NCBI GenBank assembly: GCA_014281115.1
Contig: JACONQ010000011.1
Span: 1,736,001-1,800,000 of the forward strand
DNA length: 64,000 nucleotides
Direction: 5' to 3'
DNA from: Laburnicola sp. R22_1
Taxonomy: Eukaryota > Ascomycota > Dothideomycetes > Pleosporales > Didymosphaeriaceae
Shown: in pieces, positions 11,115-22,373 of the stretch
Position numbering within the stretch: the stretch's first letter is position 1
Layout: each line of letters starts with the position of its first letter
The notes under the pieces: model-generated
The model's input: only the letters and a program-made list of their open reading frames with translations
Databases searched by the model: none
What the model was told of the DNA's origin: nothing
Program-made: the position numbers and the translations under genes

Positions 11115-13065
11115 ATGGATATGGACATGGAGCGTGAGAGGGAAATACATATACATGGGCCCGAGCTGGATGGTATTGAAATGGGGGAAAGGGGGGGCGA
11201 GATGCCGCGGAGTGAGGGGGCAAAGGAAGGTCAGAAGGGGGAACTGGAGGGGAATGTGGATGTGGAGGGTGGGGAGAGCGGGGGGAAGCCAAAGGAGAGG
11301 GGGAGGTGGCAGCTTGTTGCCATTATGGTCGCGCTTTTTGTCCGTTCTTCTTCTTCATCTTCTTCATTCCCACTCCCATCAAACCACTAACAACCCTACA
11401 GCTCTCGCTCTTCGTCGGAGCCCTAGACGCCACCATCATAGCAACAGCCGCGCCTACCATCTCCGCCGACCTCAACTCCGCAGCAGGCTACACGTGGGTC
11501 GGCGCAGCGTACTTGCTCGCCAATGCGGCGTCGGGCCCTATATGGGCGAAACTGTCTGATATATGGGGCAGGAAGATTATTCTTTTGATTGCGTTGGGGG
11601 CCTTTTTTGCGAGCTCGGCTGTGTGTGCGACGGCGGAGACGATAATGGTGCTGATTGTTGGGAGGGCTTTTCAGGGGACGGCGGGTGGGGGGTTGATTCT
11701 GTTGGTGCATGTGTGTATTAGTGATATGTTCAGTTTGAGGTATGTTTGTTGCGCGGTTGATTGGTTGGTTGTTGGTCGGAGTGGTCACTGACGTGCGGTG
11801 ATAGAGTACGCGGCCTGATTATGGGCTTGACAGAGGGAATTTGGGCTCTAGCTGGCGGGATTGGACCCATAATGGGTGGAGTTTTTGCGTCGCTCGTCTC
11901 GTGGCGGTGGTGCTGTGAGTCTACTACCTAAACTTCGAAAGACTGATCTGTGTCTGACAGGGTCGCAGTCTACATCAACCTCCCCATCAGCGGGCTAGCC
12001 TCCGTCCTCATCCTCCTCTTCCTCGACATCCGCCACGAACACACGTCCTTCCTGACGGGCATCCGCGCCCTCGACTGGACCGGCCTCATCACCTTCCTCG
12101 GCTTCACCCTCATGGTGCTCCTGGGCCTCACGTTCGGCGGCGCCCTCTTCCCCTGGGACTCGGCCAAAGTCATCGCCCTCCTCGTCGTCGGCACCCTCAT
12201 GATCCTCGCCTTCATCTACAGCGAAGCCAAAGTAGCAAAATACCCGCTCATCCCCCTGGCGCTGTTCAAGAACCGGTCCGCCCTCGCCGCCCTCGCCGTC
12301 GTCTTCTTCCATGGCTTCGTCTTCATCGCGGCCGAGTACTACATGCCGCTGTACCTGCAGTCCGTGCTGGAACTCGACCCGCTCCGCTCAGGTCTCCTGT
12401 TGCTCCCGTTTATTGTCCCCGGCGCAATAGCCGGTGTATGTTGCGGGATTCTGATCCATCGGACGGGCCGGTTCCGCCCCATCATGTGGGTCGGAACCAT
12501 CCTTTTGTGTCTGGGCTTCAGCCTCTTCATTACCCTCGACGTATCCACGAGCGTAGGGCGGTTGGTAGCGTTCCTTGTCGTCGGCGGTCTGGGCTCGGGC
12601 ATCCTCTTCGAAGCACCCCTCATAGCGGTCCAGTCGCAGGTCGAGCAGAAAGACGTCGCGACGGCTACATCCACGCTGTCGTTCATCCGCAATATGGCCG
12701 TCACCATATCCGTTGTTATTGGTGGGACGATATTCCAGAACTCGATGGATGGGCGGACGGGGGCGCTCGAGGCGGCGGGCTTGCCGGGGGAGTTGAGGGA
12801 GAAGTTGCGCGGGGAGAGCGCCATGGCTAATGTCATGGTGGGGAGTACGCTGGAGAATGCGCAGTGGGAGGCTGCGGTTAAGGAGGCGTTTGCGTATTCG
12901 ATGCGGAATATGTGGGTTGTTTATGCGGTTTTTGCCGCGGTGGCGGTTGTTTGTTCGGTGGGGGTTAGGAGTGCGGTTTTGGGGAGGGAGCATGTGGAGA
13001 TTGGGACGGGGTTGGGGAGGGAGGAGAAGGGGACCGCAGGGACGGGGGGTACTACTGATGCGTAG
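11115..13065 (+). CDS. MFS transporter, DHA2 (14-TM drug:H+ antiporter) type
   Basis: Four exons (11115-11339, 11402-11739, 11805-11914, 11969-13065) give 589 residues. Introns are 62, 65 and 54 bases. Exon 3/4 joining with acceptor 11968 gives WRWCFYINLP, the standard junction in this family. Residues 1-65 or so are a cytoplasmic acidic tail. Motifs: LDATIIATAAPTI in TM1, loop motif LSDIWGRK, GRAFQGTAGGG, then LTEGIWALAGGIGPIMGG. About 14 membrane segments are expected. Such pumps export drugs, toxins or amino-acid-like metabolites at the plasma membrane; the substrate cannot be read from sequence. No biosynthetic cluster is next to it. The first intron has a weak donor (GTCCGT). Confidence 0.88.
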
Positions 13066-13275
13066 GATATTTATGGTGGCGTGGGGTGGGTTTGTGGGTG
13101 GGGGGGGGTGGGTGTCAAGAGTGGTTGGAGGTGGCGGAAGGCTTCAACATGGGCTAGATGGATGCTATTACGATTGACCTAGGCCTAGGCGTGCTTCCAA
13201 TCTACTATCATGCCTTACACGCATAACACAGCTAAACCTCGTCACCAACCACACAAGCACAGCCCATCCATCCAT

Positions 13276-14178
13276 TTACCCTAAGAACCCACCTCCCAAC
13301 GCAACCGCCCCCACCACCATCACCACCCCGACCATCGACACTCGCACACCCCCAGCCTCACCATCTATAGGCTGCTCCACAGGAGCCGTAGAAGTCTATC
13401 TCATTATTAGCACAAACGTCTCATTGAATCTCGCAGGGTGAGAACGAAACCGACTCAACTCACCGGCCCAGATGCAGTCGCAGTCGCATTCGCAGTCCCG
13501 TTGCTAGTCGGATATATATACGACGATCCTGTGGGGGGGTTAGTGCCATGTTTCTATGCGATGTTCTCTTCTGTTTTCTTCATGTGCTGTCGAGGGTGCA
13601 GTCGTATACAGAATGTACATATGCAAAATACAATAGCAAATAGTAAATATCAAACATCAACTCACCCGTACTTTCCCCCGCACCCCCTGTCGCCGTCATC
13701 GTCATCGTCCCACTCCCCCCCTCATCCCCAGGATGTCTCGCCGCCCCCACACCCTCCTGCTCACCCTCCTTCGGCTCAGTCTCCAGCCCACAACCCTGCG
13801 CCGCAGGAATTAAACTCCCGCTGTAATATTTCCAGATGTCGGCGTTGTCGGGGCCTGCGCATTGGAGACAGTTTGCGTAGTCGTGGAGGAAGATGTCGTT
13901 TGTGCAGAGGGAGGGGCCGGGGCTGGATTTGGTGAGGGTTATGGCGGTTCCTAAGGAGAGGGGGCGTTAGTGGGAGGGAAAGAGGGGGTGGCAGGCGAAG
14001 GGAGAGTGAGGGGAGGCGTACCGCAGTTATCGTGGCAATTGTATGCTGGGGTGCCTGGTTGTTGACGCTTGAGGAGGTCGGCGAAGATGGGTGGTTCGTG
14101 GTCGACGAGGAGCGAGGCGGTGCTTGTGGCGAGGACAGAGGCTAGGAGGATTTGTGAGGGGGTGAAGGGATTGAGCAT
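13276..14178 (-). CDS. Small secreted, probably GPI-anchored protein
   Basis: Four exons on the minus strand (14178-14022, 13950-13666, 13528-13464, 13395-13276) give 208 residues in a consistent phase. A signal peptide covers about residues 1-20 (ILLASVLATSTAS). A Lys-Arg pair follows (LLKRQQPG), a possible Kex2 site. The core has spaced cysteines (NCHDNCG, a single C, then ANCLQCAG). The middle is Ser/Thr/Gly-rich (TMTMTATGG), and the last about 20 residues are hydrophobic (VGVVMVVGAVALGGGF), as in GPI-anchor signals. Likely a cell-wall or plasma-membrane surface protein of unknown function. It is divergent from the BIM1-like gene and shares its promoter region. The third exon is only 65 bases, so its borders are the weakest part. 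Confidence 0.65.
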
Positions 14179-14486
14179 GGTGGGTGGGTGGGTATGTGGT
14201 GTAGGTTGTCGAATGTGTAGGGATGAAACGAGTGGGTACAAGGCACGGAGTTGGGGAAGGTAGCTGTGCGTGAGACGCATTGGTTCACATATATACCTTG
14301 GGCAGTACCAGTACCTTACCTAGGTAGGTGCAAACCAACACAAGCCGCGTCCAACGTCCACGTCCCCTTTGCTAGCTTGTCCTGCATATGCAGCCACGGC
14401 TCACTCAGAAATCACGCTGCGCAGACAATGCCCGTGGGCTGACAACGGAAGCGCACCCTCCGGCCGAACATCGGAGATGCAGATTT

Positions 14487-14495
14487 TTATCAGAT
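14487..14495 (-). promoter_or_regulatory. ATCTGATAA GATA site (SreA-type)
   Basis: The plus strand reads TTATCAGAT, the reverse complement of ATCTGATAA. This matches exactly the ATCWGATAA consensus of fungal iron-responsive GATA repressors (SreA/SRE/Urbs1). It lies between the divergent GPI-type and BIM1-like genes. Confidence 0.45.
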
Positions 14496-14623
14496 GGATT
14501 AGATTAGATGGCCGCATTCACTAGAGCGTGGGTCCTATACAGCGGGGCAGCGCCGCAATGATTGGCTGGCGAGCGCTCGGCGCTCGGCGCTGGGCGGGGG
14601 CGCTCGTGTGCAGCGTTAGCGCC

Positions 14624-14632
14624 ATCTGATAA
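14624..14632 (+). promoter_or_regulatory. ATCTGATAA GATA site (SreA-type)
   Basis: A second exact ATCWGATAA match, 129 bases from the first and in the opposite orientation. It is about 370 bases before the BIM1-like start and 450 bases before the GPI-type start. Confidence 0.45.
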
Positions 14633-15004
14633 CGCGGAATGGCGGCCGACGTGTGCGAGGGTTGCGTTCAACACCTCCTAACTGGGGGCGTGGTTGGATC
14701 CGGGTGTGCCGGCGTAGGATGATGTGAGGGGTCGAGGACGGGGGTATTTGGTGGGTAGGAAGGAGGGTGGTGAATGGGGTGCTTGGCGGTGCTACGTGAA
14801 AGGAGGACGACGTGAGCCATTCATCCGTGGCATACGCTAGCGTCGTATGGAACCGTGGCATGCATGTGTCTGATCGGTTCAGTACCGGCATATGAGGGAC
14901 AGGTAAGCTGCACCGCACCGCACTGCACTGCAAAGCGTGCTACCCAAGCCCGCCTTTCACAACCACACACTGCCAAACATCGCCTCTATTACCTCTCTTT
15001 CACG

Positions 15005-16023
15005 ATGCATCTCCCCCTCTTTTCAGTACTCACCGTCTTGTGTATGGGCGCAAGAGCCCAGCACGGCTCCTCAGCCGAAGGCACAGAAATGGGCCCCGTC
15101 GCCTTCCTCTGGCCCGCCGACCGCAACTGGACGGCTTCAGACGACAACATCGCGCCGTGCGGCAGTCCCGACGGGCCCACGAACCGGACGCAATTCCCGC
15201 TTTCGCAGGGCGCCGTCGCCTTGACCGTTGCCGACGAGGCCTGGCATGTTGCGATTCGGCTTTCGATGCTGGACGGTGAGCTCACATACATCTCTTTAAT
15301 CCATCATCCATCTTACATTTGATTTGCGGTGCCAAAGGAGTGACTCAGACTGCACTGAACTGAGCTGGACTAATCATGCCGCGAATACGCAACAGACCCC
15401 CAAACGCAAGAAGACTTCCTCGACAACCAAGTCGTTGACAACGTCACGGCCGTCGATCCAGGACACCAGTGCTACAAGCTGAATCACCTCGACGGCGTCG
15501 CAGCGGGGACCAACGCAACAATCCAGATGGAGTACTGGAGCGAGTTTGAGGGCGAGAACAACGGCAAGAATCAGTCCTTTTTTGCGTGTGCGGATATCGT
15601 ATGTACCTCCTTTACCTTCCTCATCTCTCTCTCTACATATACATGTACGCCTCCGCGGGTGAGGGGTCAAAGGTTGACTGATGTACTAACGCATCCATCA
15701 CCTTGTAGACGTTCGTCGAAGCGAAAGACTTTTCGGCTAGTGCGCCGTGCTTCAACGTCACGTCTGAAGAGTTTGAGGCGCCGGAGCCGTCGTCGGGGTC
15801 GGAGTCTTCGTCAGACGCGGAAGGGGCGGGTAGTCAGGGCTCGGGAGGGCTCTCTGCGGGCGCGAAAGCGGGTGCGGCGGTGGGGGCTGTGGTTGGGGGT
15901 CTTGCGCTGATAGGGGTGGTTGCGTTTTTTATGTGGAGGAGGGGGAGGGCGACGGGGTTGAGGGGGAAGGAGAGTTATGAGTTGAGGGCTAAGGGATTGG
16001 AGGGCGAGGGTGGAGCGAAGTGA
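15005..16023 (+). CDS. BIM1-like (X325) copper-binding surface protein
   Basis: Three exons (15005-15275, 15396-15598, 15709-16023) give 262 residues. A signal peptide (residues 1-19) would expose His20 as the new N-terminus, as in LPMO-like proteins where this histidine binds copper. The BIM1-like domain follows: GPVAFLWPADRNWTASDDNI, APCGS, NRTQFPLS, AWHVAIRLS, VDPGHQCYK, YWSEFEGENN and FFACADITF. Characterised relatives (Cryptococcus Bim1, X325 proteins) bind copper and act in copper uptake or the cell wall rather than cleaving polysaccharide. The tail is Ser/Gly-rich, then one membrane helix (about residues 210-232) and a short basic cytosolic end, so this member is anchored by a helix rather than by GPI. 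Several Asn-X-Ser/Thr sites. Possible iron/copper control by the two GATA sites upstream. Confidence 0.85.
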
Positions 16024-16695
16024 GGGGTAGTTTGGGGATATGCAGAGGAAAATGTGGATATGGGCTGTGTTTGGTGGGAGGGGTTGGGCTTGCTTGTTGT
16101 TGCGGTGGATGAAGGTCTATGTAAAGTGGGGAATGAGATGGGTCCTCATGGAATTTGTGATATATCTCGAGCGAATGCACCTTTTACTATTAAATTAAAG
16201 CGACCACTCGCCTTTGTCTAAATCTCCAATCTACAAACGTGATATGCTTGCCTCATATGCATGCGTTTGAGCTTCGTCGGTGTGACCGCGACGCACTTTG
16301 AAACTCAACGAGAACTCTGCAAACACTCATCTCGACTCTTCACCAAACGGTTTTCGAATTCACATACACTTGCATCTCAGCGCTCTCCGTGATCGAGAAG
16401 ACCAGATCCACACAGGGCTGTGACTGACAAACAGCGCCCTCCAATACACATATAAATATCCTCAAACCCTTCCGCATGTTCATAAAACCAGTCCCTAACG
16501 GCACAAGCACGACCACGACCACAACTTCAAACATCCATTAGACCTGTTCCCAAAATTTGAACGTCACGAAAAAACCCCAACTATCAACTGCTCAAAGACC
16601 GTTCCCTCCAAACACCCACTCCATTCAATCCCTCATCCCTACCCATACCACCTACCAAACCTGCCATCGACAAAATCCACCCCCTTGCTACAAGA
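16024..16695. other. Intergenic
   Basis: 670 bases without a supported gene: 3' UTR of the BIM1-like gene, then the possible leader of the very small gene at 16696. Confidence 0.45.
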
Positions 16696-16846
16696 ATGGT
16701 AAACCATGCCTTCTCATTCCCCATTCATTTTACTCCCGCGCTAACCCTACCAGCCGCTGTGGGAAGCCTACACCATTGGTTTTGGCGTCGTTGTTGGCGT
16801 TGGTATTGCTATTTATATGGCAAGTAAGATTTTTAAGTGTTATTAG
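16696..16846 (+). CDS. Possible micro-protein with one membrane helix
   Basis: Tentative. An ATG exon (16696-16698) followed by GTAAAC, and an acceptor at 16753, joins to a 93-base exon ending at TAG 16844-16846. The product would be 31 residues: Met, then PLWEAYTIGFGVVVGVGIAI, then YMASKIFKCY. It has one glycine/valine-rich hydrophobic helix and a basic end, like small subunits of organellar membrane complexes, but I do not recognise the family. A further intron starting at GTAAGA (about 16814) could extend it. Comparative data would be needed to accept it. Confidence 0.3.
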
Positions 16847-17377
16847 GCATATGGCTTGTTTGTTCTTCGTTTTTTGAGGAGGGCTGGGGTGGTTAGACGG
16901 GCTGCGGTTGTAGGTACGGAATTGTTAGAGAGCCCTAAGGTAGGATGGGGTACAGTGTATGGGTGATTCTGCTAGTATGCTGGAAGATTGGACGATTGGA
17001 GTTTTTGGGAGGAGTGAGGGATATATGTCATTTCGTGCTGCACATTTGTGTTGAATTGGTTTGAGTTTAGATGTGCGAGAGGTTTGATTATGTCTTTGTC
17101 GTTTTGTTCCCAGTGACTCACTCACGAGCATGAATAGACTTTGTGTCTTCCACCAACTGCGGAAAAGCACCCTATTCCAAAACTCCAGGCCCCAGCACGT
17201 GAAAATTGAAAGCCAATTGTACATCTCACCAATCACCACATCCGCCCCGATCCGAGCTTCGGGTGCGGGAAAAAGCCCTCCTCCCACGGACTTCCCGCGG
17301 ACCTTGCCTCCCGCATATACCCATGCTCACCACCACCCATTATCCCCACGCATCAACTCCCCCCAAAAGCCCTCACC
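16847..17377. other. Intergenic
   Basis: 530 bases of 5' region of the oxidoreductase gene. C-rich just before the start. No gene supported. Confidence 0.45.
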
Positions 17378-18771
17378 ATGATCTCCGATATTTTCCACCT
17401 CACCCGCCTAATCCTCACCTTCCTCCCCTCCTACACCCTCACAACCCTCCGCCAACGCATCTCCGCCCACCTCCACAAACGCACCTATAACCCCCTCCCA
17501 GCCGCGCAATTAAAAAATGTAGTCGTCATCGGCGGCTCCTTCGGCGGCCACCAGGTAGTAAAACGATTGACGGAGATGCTACCCACGGGATACAGAGTCG
17601 TGCTCTTGGAGAAGAATTCGCATCTCAACTACGTGTTTGCGTTTCCGCGGTTTAGCGTGGTAAAGGGCGCCGGGTACGAGCCGTATGCGTTTATCCCGTA
17701 TAGCGGGCTTGCGCGGCGCGCGTGTGAGGGTGTGTTTTCCCATGTGCGGGACAGGGCTGTGCGGGTTGATGAGCGCTTTGTTGAGCTGGAGAGTGGGGAG
17801 AGGGTGGAATATGCGTATTTGGTTGTTGCGACGGGGACGTCGTCTGGTCTGCCTAGCAAAACTCTTTCAACGGAAAGCGAGGGCGCGCAGAAAGAGTTGC
17901 AACGCATGCAGGAGCAGATCGCGCAAGCGGAGAGGATAGCCGTCGTCGGCGGCGGCGCAGTCGGCGTGGAACTCGCGAGCGATATTAAAGATTTCTACCC
18001 GGGGAAGCAGGTCTTGCTCGTCCATTCGCGCGGCCAGCTCCTGCCCAGTTTTGGAAAGAGACTACATGCGTATGTCATGCAGAGGTTAGCAGACATCGAT
18101 GTCACAGTGCGCTTGAACGAAAGGCCGGACGTACCTGCCAAAGGGAACGTACTCCGCTTATCAACTGGCGAGGAAAAAGAGTTCGATCTCATTGTAAGCA
18201 CGCATCTACTAACCCAAGGTCTACGACTGACAGACTCCACAGATCCCATGTACCGGCCAACGTCCGAACTCTTCCATCCTTTCAACGCTGACTCCGACGT
18301 CAATTTCCAAAGAGACGCAGCACATTCAAGTCAAACCTACGCTGCAAGTATCTGATATTGCCTTTCCGCATATCTTCGCATTGGGCGACGTCGCAGCGAC
18401 AGGTGGCCCGAAAATGGGGCGGGCAGCGTACTTCCAAGCTGAAGTCGTTGCGCAGAACGTTCTTGCGTCTATACTCGGGAAGCCATGCAGTGAAACTTAT
18501 AAGCCTAATTTCGGTCTCGAGGGCTCGATTAAGTTGACGTTGGGGAAGGTGAGTACCAAATCTTTGACGCATTTGTGAGGCATACAGTTGATAACTCATG
18601 ATTTTGCAGACTCATCTTGTGCTGTATACGAAAGAAGAGAACGGACGTGAAATACTCGTCCCGCTCAATATTGGAAAGGAGGACATGGATGTAAAGCGGC
18701 AATGGTCGTTTTTCGGCGCAGACGTGAAGGCTTTTGAAATAACGATGGCGAAGTTGGAACCTGAATGTTAG
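17378..18771 (+). CDS. AIF/AMID-like FAD-dependent NAD(P)H oxidoreductase
   Basis: Three exons (17378-18193, 18243-18548, 18610-18771), all phase 0, give 427 residues. A short hydrophobic N-terminus (about 8-20) may tether the protein to a membrane. The first dinucleotide fold is at about 48-58 (VVVIGGSFGG), the second at about 188-197 (VAVVGGGAVGVELA in context), and the FAD-contacting FALGDVA near residue 321. Order and length fit the class of AIF, AMID/FSP1 and related type-II NADH:quinone reductases, which pass electrons from NAD(P)H to quinones or oxygen. Substrate and compartment are unknown. The first cysteine pair typical of disulfide reductases is absent, arguing against a thioredoxin-reductase role. 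It is convergent with the RING-like gene, with about 150 bases between. Confidence 0.88.
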
Positions 18772-18925
18772 ATCATTCCTGTGTAAGATAATAGCACCAC
18801 TCACATGGATCATGACCAAAAAAAGCCCCGCCTTCCTTCCAAACATCTTATATAAGCTAACAGGTTCATCTTCCACTGAAGAAGTCAATCAAACATATAT
18901 TATATCGTAGAAAATCTAGACAACG

Positions 18926-19759
18926 CTACTCCGGGCTCCCCTCCCCCCAACATCTCGTTACCCAAGCCCGACAACTCGAGCAATTATACCGCCGCACGCT
19001 GCCTCTCCTGCGCAACTCTTGTAAACATGAGTCGCTGTACTGATGCCCGCAAGGTGTGACTTTCTCCATGCTCGAAACGGTGTGCTTCTCGAGACAGATG
19101 TTGCACTGGACGTACATGGCTGCGATGCGCTGGGATTCTGATTCTGATTCTGGTGGCTCTGTTGGGAGGTTGCGGTTGGAATGAGGGCGAATAATTTGCA
19201 CTGTGGCGATATCCTTGATGGGAGGATCTCTCGCTGGGCTTTCCTGAGATTCTGATTCTGATGGCTTTGTTGGTAGGTCGCGGTTGAAATAAGGGCCGAT
19301 AGTTTGAGTTGTGGCGACATCATCGATGGGAAGATCTGTCGCTGTGCTTTCCATGTCGCTGTTGCTGTCGCTGTTGCTGTCGCTGTCGCTGTCGCTCTCC
19401 TCCTGACCCTCCTCACCAACCTCAACAACCCCTCCCTCAACCAAGACCTCCCCACTCACCCCCTCCGAACTCCCAGCCTCTTCATCCAAATCCCGCATCC
19501 TAACCCCAGAATAATGCCCCTTGCAAACCCTCCTCCCCGTCCCCTCCTGCACCAAACTCCCCAACTCCACACACTGCATCCCACTCCCCTGGAACTCCAG
19601 ATACGCCTGACACCGCGACTTTGCGTACCGGTCGTGGAAAGCGCAGTACCAGATGTGGGAATGCGCTTGGTACATTTTGCCTGCGCGGGCGCATTGGTAT
19701 TTGGGGTTTCGGGGCATGCGGAACGCGCAGTGGGGGCGCGGGGTGGGGTGACGTGACAT
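18926..19759 (-). CDS. RING-like zinc-finger protein lacking one zinc ligand
   Basis: Intronless, 277 residues. The N-terminus is Cys/His-rich (residues about 10-60, CAFRMPRNPKYQC, WYCAFHDRYAKSRC). The middle is acidic with a Ser-Asp repeat, then two imperfect repeats of about 36 residues containing LPTxPxESESQ. A C-terminal RING-like domain spans about 219-263: C219-x2-C222, C237-x-H239, C245, C260-x2-C263. The position expected to be cysteine (two after H239) is Ser242, encoded AGC where TGC would give Cys. An E3 ubiquitin-ligase role is likely for the family but uncertain here. Start is the first ATG of the frame. Confidence 0.7.
   Translation of the reverse strand: MSRHPTPRPHCAFRMPRNPKYQCARAGKMYQAHSHIWYCAFHDRYAKSRCQAYLEFQGSGMQCVELGSLVQEGTGRRVCKGHYSGVRMRDLDEEAGSSEGVSGEVLVEGGVVEVGEEGQEESDSDSDSNSDSNSDMESTATDLPIDDVATTQTIGPYFNRDLPTKPSESESQESPARDPPIKDIATVQIIRPHSNRNLPTEPPESESESQRIAAMYVQCNICLEKHTVSSMEKVTPCGHQYSDSCLQELRRRGSVRRYNCSSCRAWVTRCWGEGSPE
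19329..19400 (-). repeat. Ser-Asp coding microsatellite
   Basis: A run of 6-base units alternating Ser and Asp/Asn codons inside the RING-like gene, seen on the plus strand as GTCGCTGTTGCT-type repeats. Confidence 0.7.
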
Positions 19760-20130
19760 TTTTTTCTTTGTGGGGAGGTGGGGGTTGTTTAGGGAACTTG
19801 GGTAGCGTTTGGAGGAATTTCGATTAGGGAGGGTTTGAAAGGGAATGGAATTTGTTATAAGGGTGTGGGATGAAGTTGGGTTGTTTGGGGGTATTGTGCA
19901 GTCACGATGGATACTTGCACCGTGTAGTGCTTGCTTGTTAGGTTTCTCGCTAGACTAGGAATGTGTATTGGTGGGACAAAGAAGCTATTTTCATTTGCGC
20001 TGGCAAACAAAACGTCGTACCGGGGAAAAATATTAATTCATCGCGGTAGATCAGTGGCTTACGTACAGACTGTTGCTTTTGGCCCCGTCCGGGCGATACA
20101 TAACACACGTGATGTGAATCTTGCAGGCCA
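19760..20130. other. Intergenic
   Basis: About 370 bases: promoter of the RING-like gene and 3' region of the hexosaminidase. No gene supported. Confidence 0.45.
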
Positions 20131-22373
20131 TCACGCTATATCCATCAACTTCAAAGCGAACACCTCGCCACTCCACCCCGCATCTGCGCCTCCTATCTGA
20201 TGCATAGGCGCTTCAAACGCCATGGGACCCCACTCGAAACGCGCACCATTAATACCCATTTTCGTCAGAAATTCTTCTTCCGTGCCATTGTCAACTTTCG
20301 CAAACGTCTGGCTGCCGCGCGCGATGATATTGAGGTCAAGTTTCTTATTCAGAGGCAAGGACGAGTTTAGTCGATAGTAGTTGCCGCCTTGGAAGAAGGT
20401 GATGTTGGGCGTGAGCATCAACGTGGAGTCGCGGCCGGAGATAAGAGTTGCGTTGGTTGGGGTGTCGAGCGTGGAAAGACGTAGGGAAAGAGTGAGCGTG
20501 TAGTCTCTTCCCTTGGAGGACAGCGGCGTGGTAAGCGAACATGAGTCGATGAGAAGAGAGTTGTTACCGGCGTTCGAACAGTCGGTGCTGCCGTCGTATC
20601 CATTGCCTGAGGAATCTGGAACGCTCGGTGACCCGGCTTCATATCCGTCCAACGAGTAATCTAATATGGTTAATGTTTTGGAAGGTATCCTACGCTCTAG
20701 GTTTTGTCCAGGGATAGACGCAAGCAGAACCGGAAGTATAACGTCAAACTCAGCTGCTGAGAGATTCCCGCCCCACTGCTTATCGGCCAATGCTGGGATG
20801 CCCTTTTGCCACGCGTAGAAGGCCTCCGAGTAAACAGTAGCATTAGGTCCGTAATCGTTCCAAAGCGCTGCAACTTCTCCAGGTACAAGAGGTTCATCCC
20901 GAGCAGGGTTATTTGAACTGTTGCGAGCATCGAACACGTTGGGATACCACAGGCCACCTCCAGTATTCGGATTGCCGATGAAGGTTGCGGAGACGTTCAT
21001 TTGGGGAGGATAACTACCGGACCACTTGTTTACAACGTAGTACGTATCGTCGGAATTCAGAACCGTATAGTTATTCAAAATGTAATCGTAGAGCGGGTTA
21101 TCCTCGAAGAACTGCCAGTGCTGAATGGTTACGTTCTTGTAGATATTGATGTAGTCAGGATCCGTGTAGTTGGGTGGAAATGTACCCCAGATCCGAATAG
21201 ATTTATCTGCCTCGGCGCGAATGTGGTCTGCCATGGCATTCACAAAAATGTTGTAGTCGTTGACCTCTGCTGTATATTCATCTGCGCCGATGTGGACTGT
21301 CTTGGAATGAAACCAAGGCAAGAAGGTGCTCCATATTGTCTTCATAGTAGGTATCGTCTCCGGATTGGATATGTTCAAAAGAGTTAGGTCATCCTCTAGA
21401 CCAAGCTCTGGCTTCCATTGCACAAATACCAAGGAATGGCCGGGGGCTTCAATTTCCGGGACGATCGTAACGCCTCGGGCTGCACAGGCGAACTGAATGT
21501 CGTCGAATTGTTCTCTAGTGTAAGATTCGTTTTTGTGTTTGTTCAAGCCGGCAACGGCTTCATCATCAGACCATAGGCGGAAGCGAGCATAGAGGTCTAA
21601 TGACCGTTCTCGGCTATAAACGTCGACATTGTTGTACAGGTTGTCGCTCAAATGGACGTGGAACGTATTTTGCTTGAAGAAAGACATGTAAGCGCACATC
21701 TCGACCAGAAAGTCTGGTGGATAGTAGTGTCGGGCAGCGTCGAGCATCATGCCTCTCGTTCCCCACCCTGGAGTATCTGTGATTGAACCGCACGGAATGG
21801 TGCCATTGCCGAGAATGGCTTGCTGGAGTATCGTGCGGGTCCCCCACCATGCACCAAGAGAACTCGCGCCGGTGATGGTTATTCCTGTGCCCGAAACCGA
21901 GAGAGAGTAGCCCTCAGCAGATTCTCGTCCGGCAACATCGAGATAGTCACTCCTAGGAATCGGGACGCAGATCAGTAACTTCACCTAAGGGATTGTAATT
22001 AATAGAGACGACGTCGTACCTGTCGCCAAGAGTGAGGAAGATAGAGCCGCTCTTTGCGGCCTCTCCAGTGTGGCAGGTGATGTTTCTGTGGGAGCCACTG
22101 AGATCTTGAGCAAAAGTATTCGCAAAGTCTAACAACGAAGGAGGTATGAGGGTTTCGCCGCGCTCATTAGCCGAGTCAGCGTATTTGCTGTCAACGATGA
22201 TGGATTCTACATCGCCCAGGTGCAGTTGGCCATATCCGGCCGAGAAGGAAACGGTTGGAATTCCCCGAGATTGAGCTATGTGCATGAGTCTCCGTGATGT
22301 TCATATGTGCGGGTAATAGCGTACCATGTACTGAAGCGAACAGCAAAGAGCTCACACGGAGGAAGCCGTGCAT
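20131..22373 (-). CDS. Beta-N-acetylhexosaminidase, GH20, secreted
   Basis: Three exons on the minus strand (22373-22325, 22275-22020, 21952-20131) give 708 residues. Exon 1 encodes the signal peptide (MHGFLRVSSLLFASVH). The acceptor at 21953, not the earlier one, joins GDR to SDYLDV in frame. Residues about 20-120 are the GH20b-type N-domain. The catalytic barrel begins at GMMLDAARHYYPP. The Asp-Glu catalytic pair is in HIGADEY at about 326-327, with the neighbouring EIEAPGHS loop. From about residue 555 a beta-rich domain follows (YSLDGYEAGSPSVPDSSGNG), like a LamG/concanavalin-type module. Removes terminal GlcNAc or GalNAc residues from chitin oligomers or glycans outside the cell. Many N-glycosylation sites. 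No lesion. Confidence 0.92.

Noticed and set aside
11115..13065. Secondary-metabolite cluster around the DHA2 pump
   Set aside because: Neighbours are DGAT2, a small GPI-type protein and a BIM1-like gene; no core biosynthetic enzyme is present.
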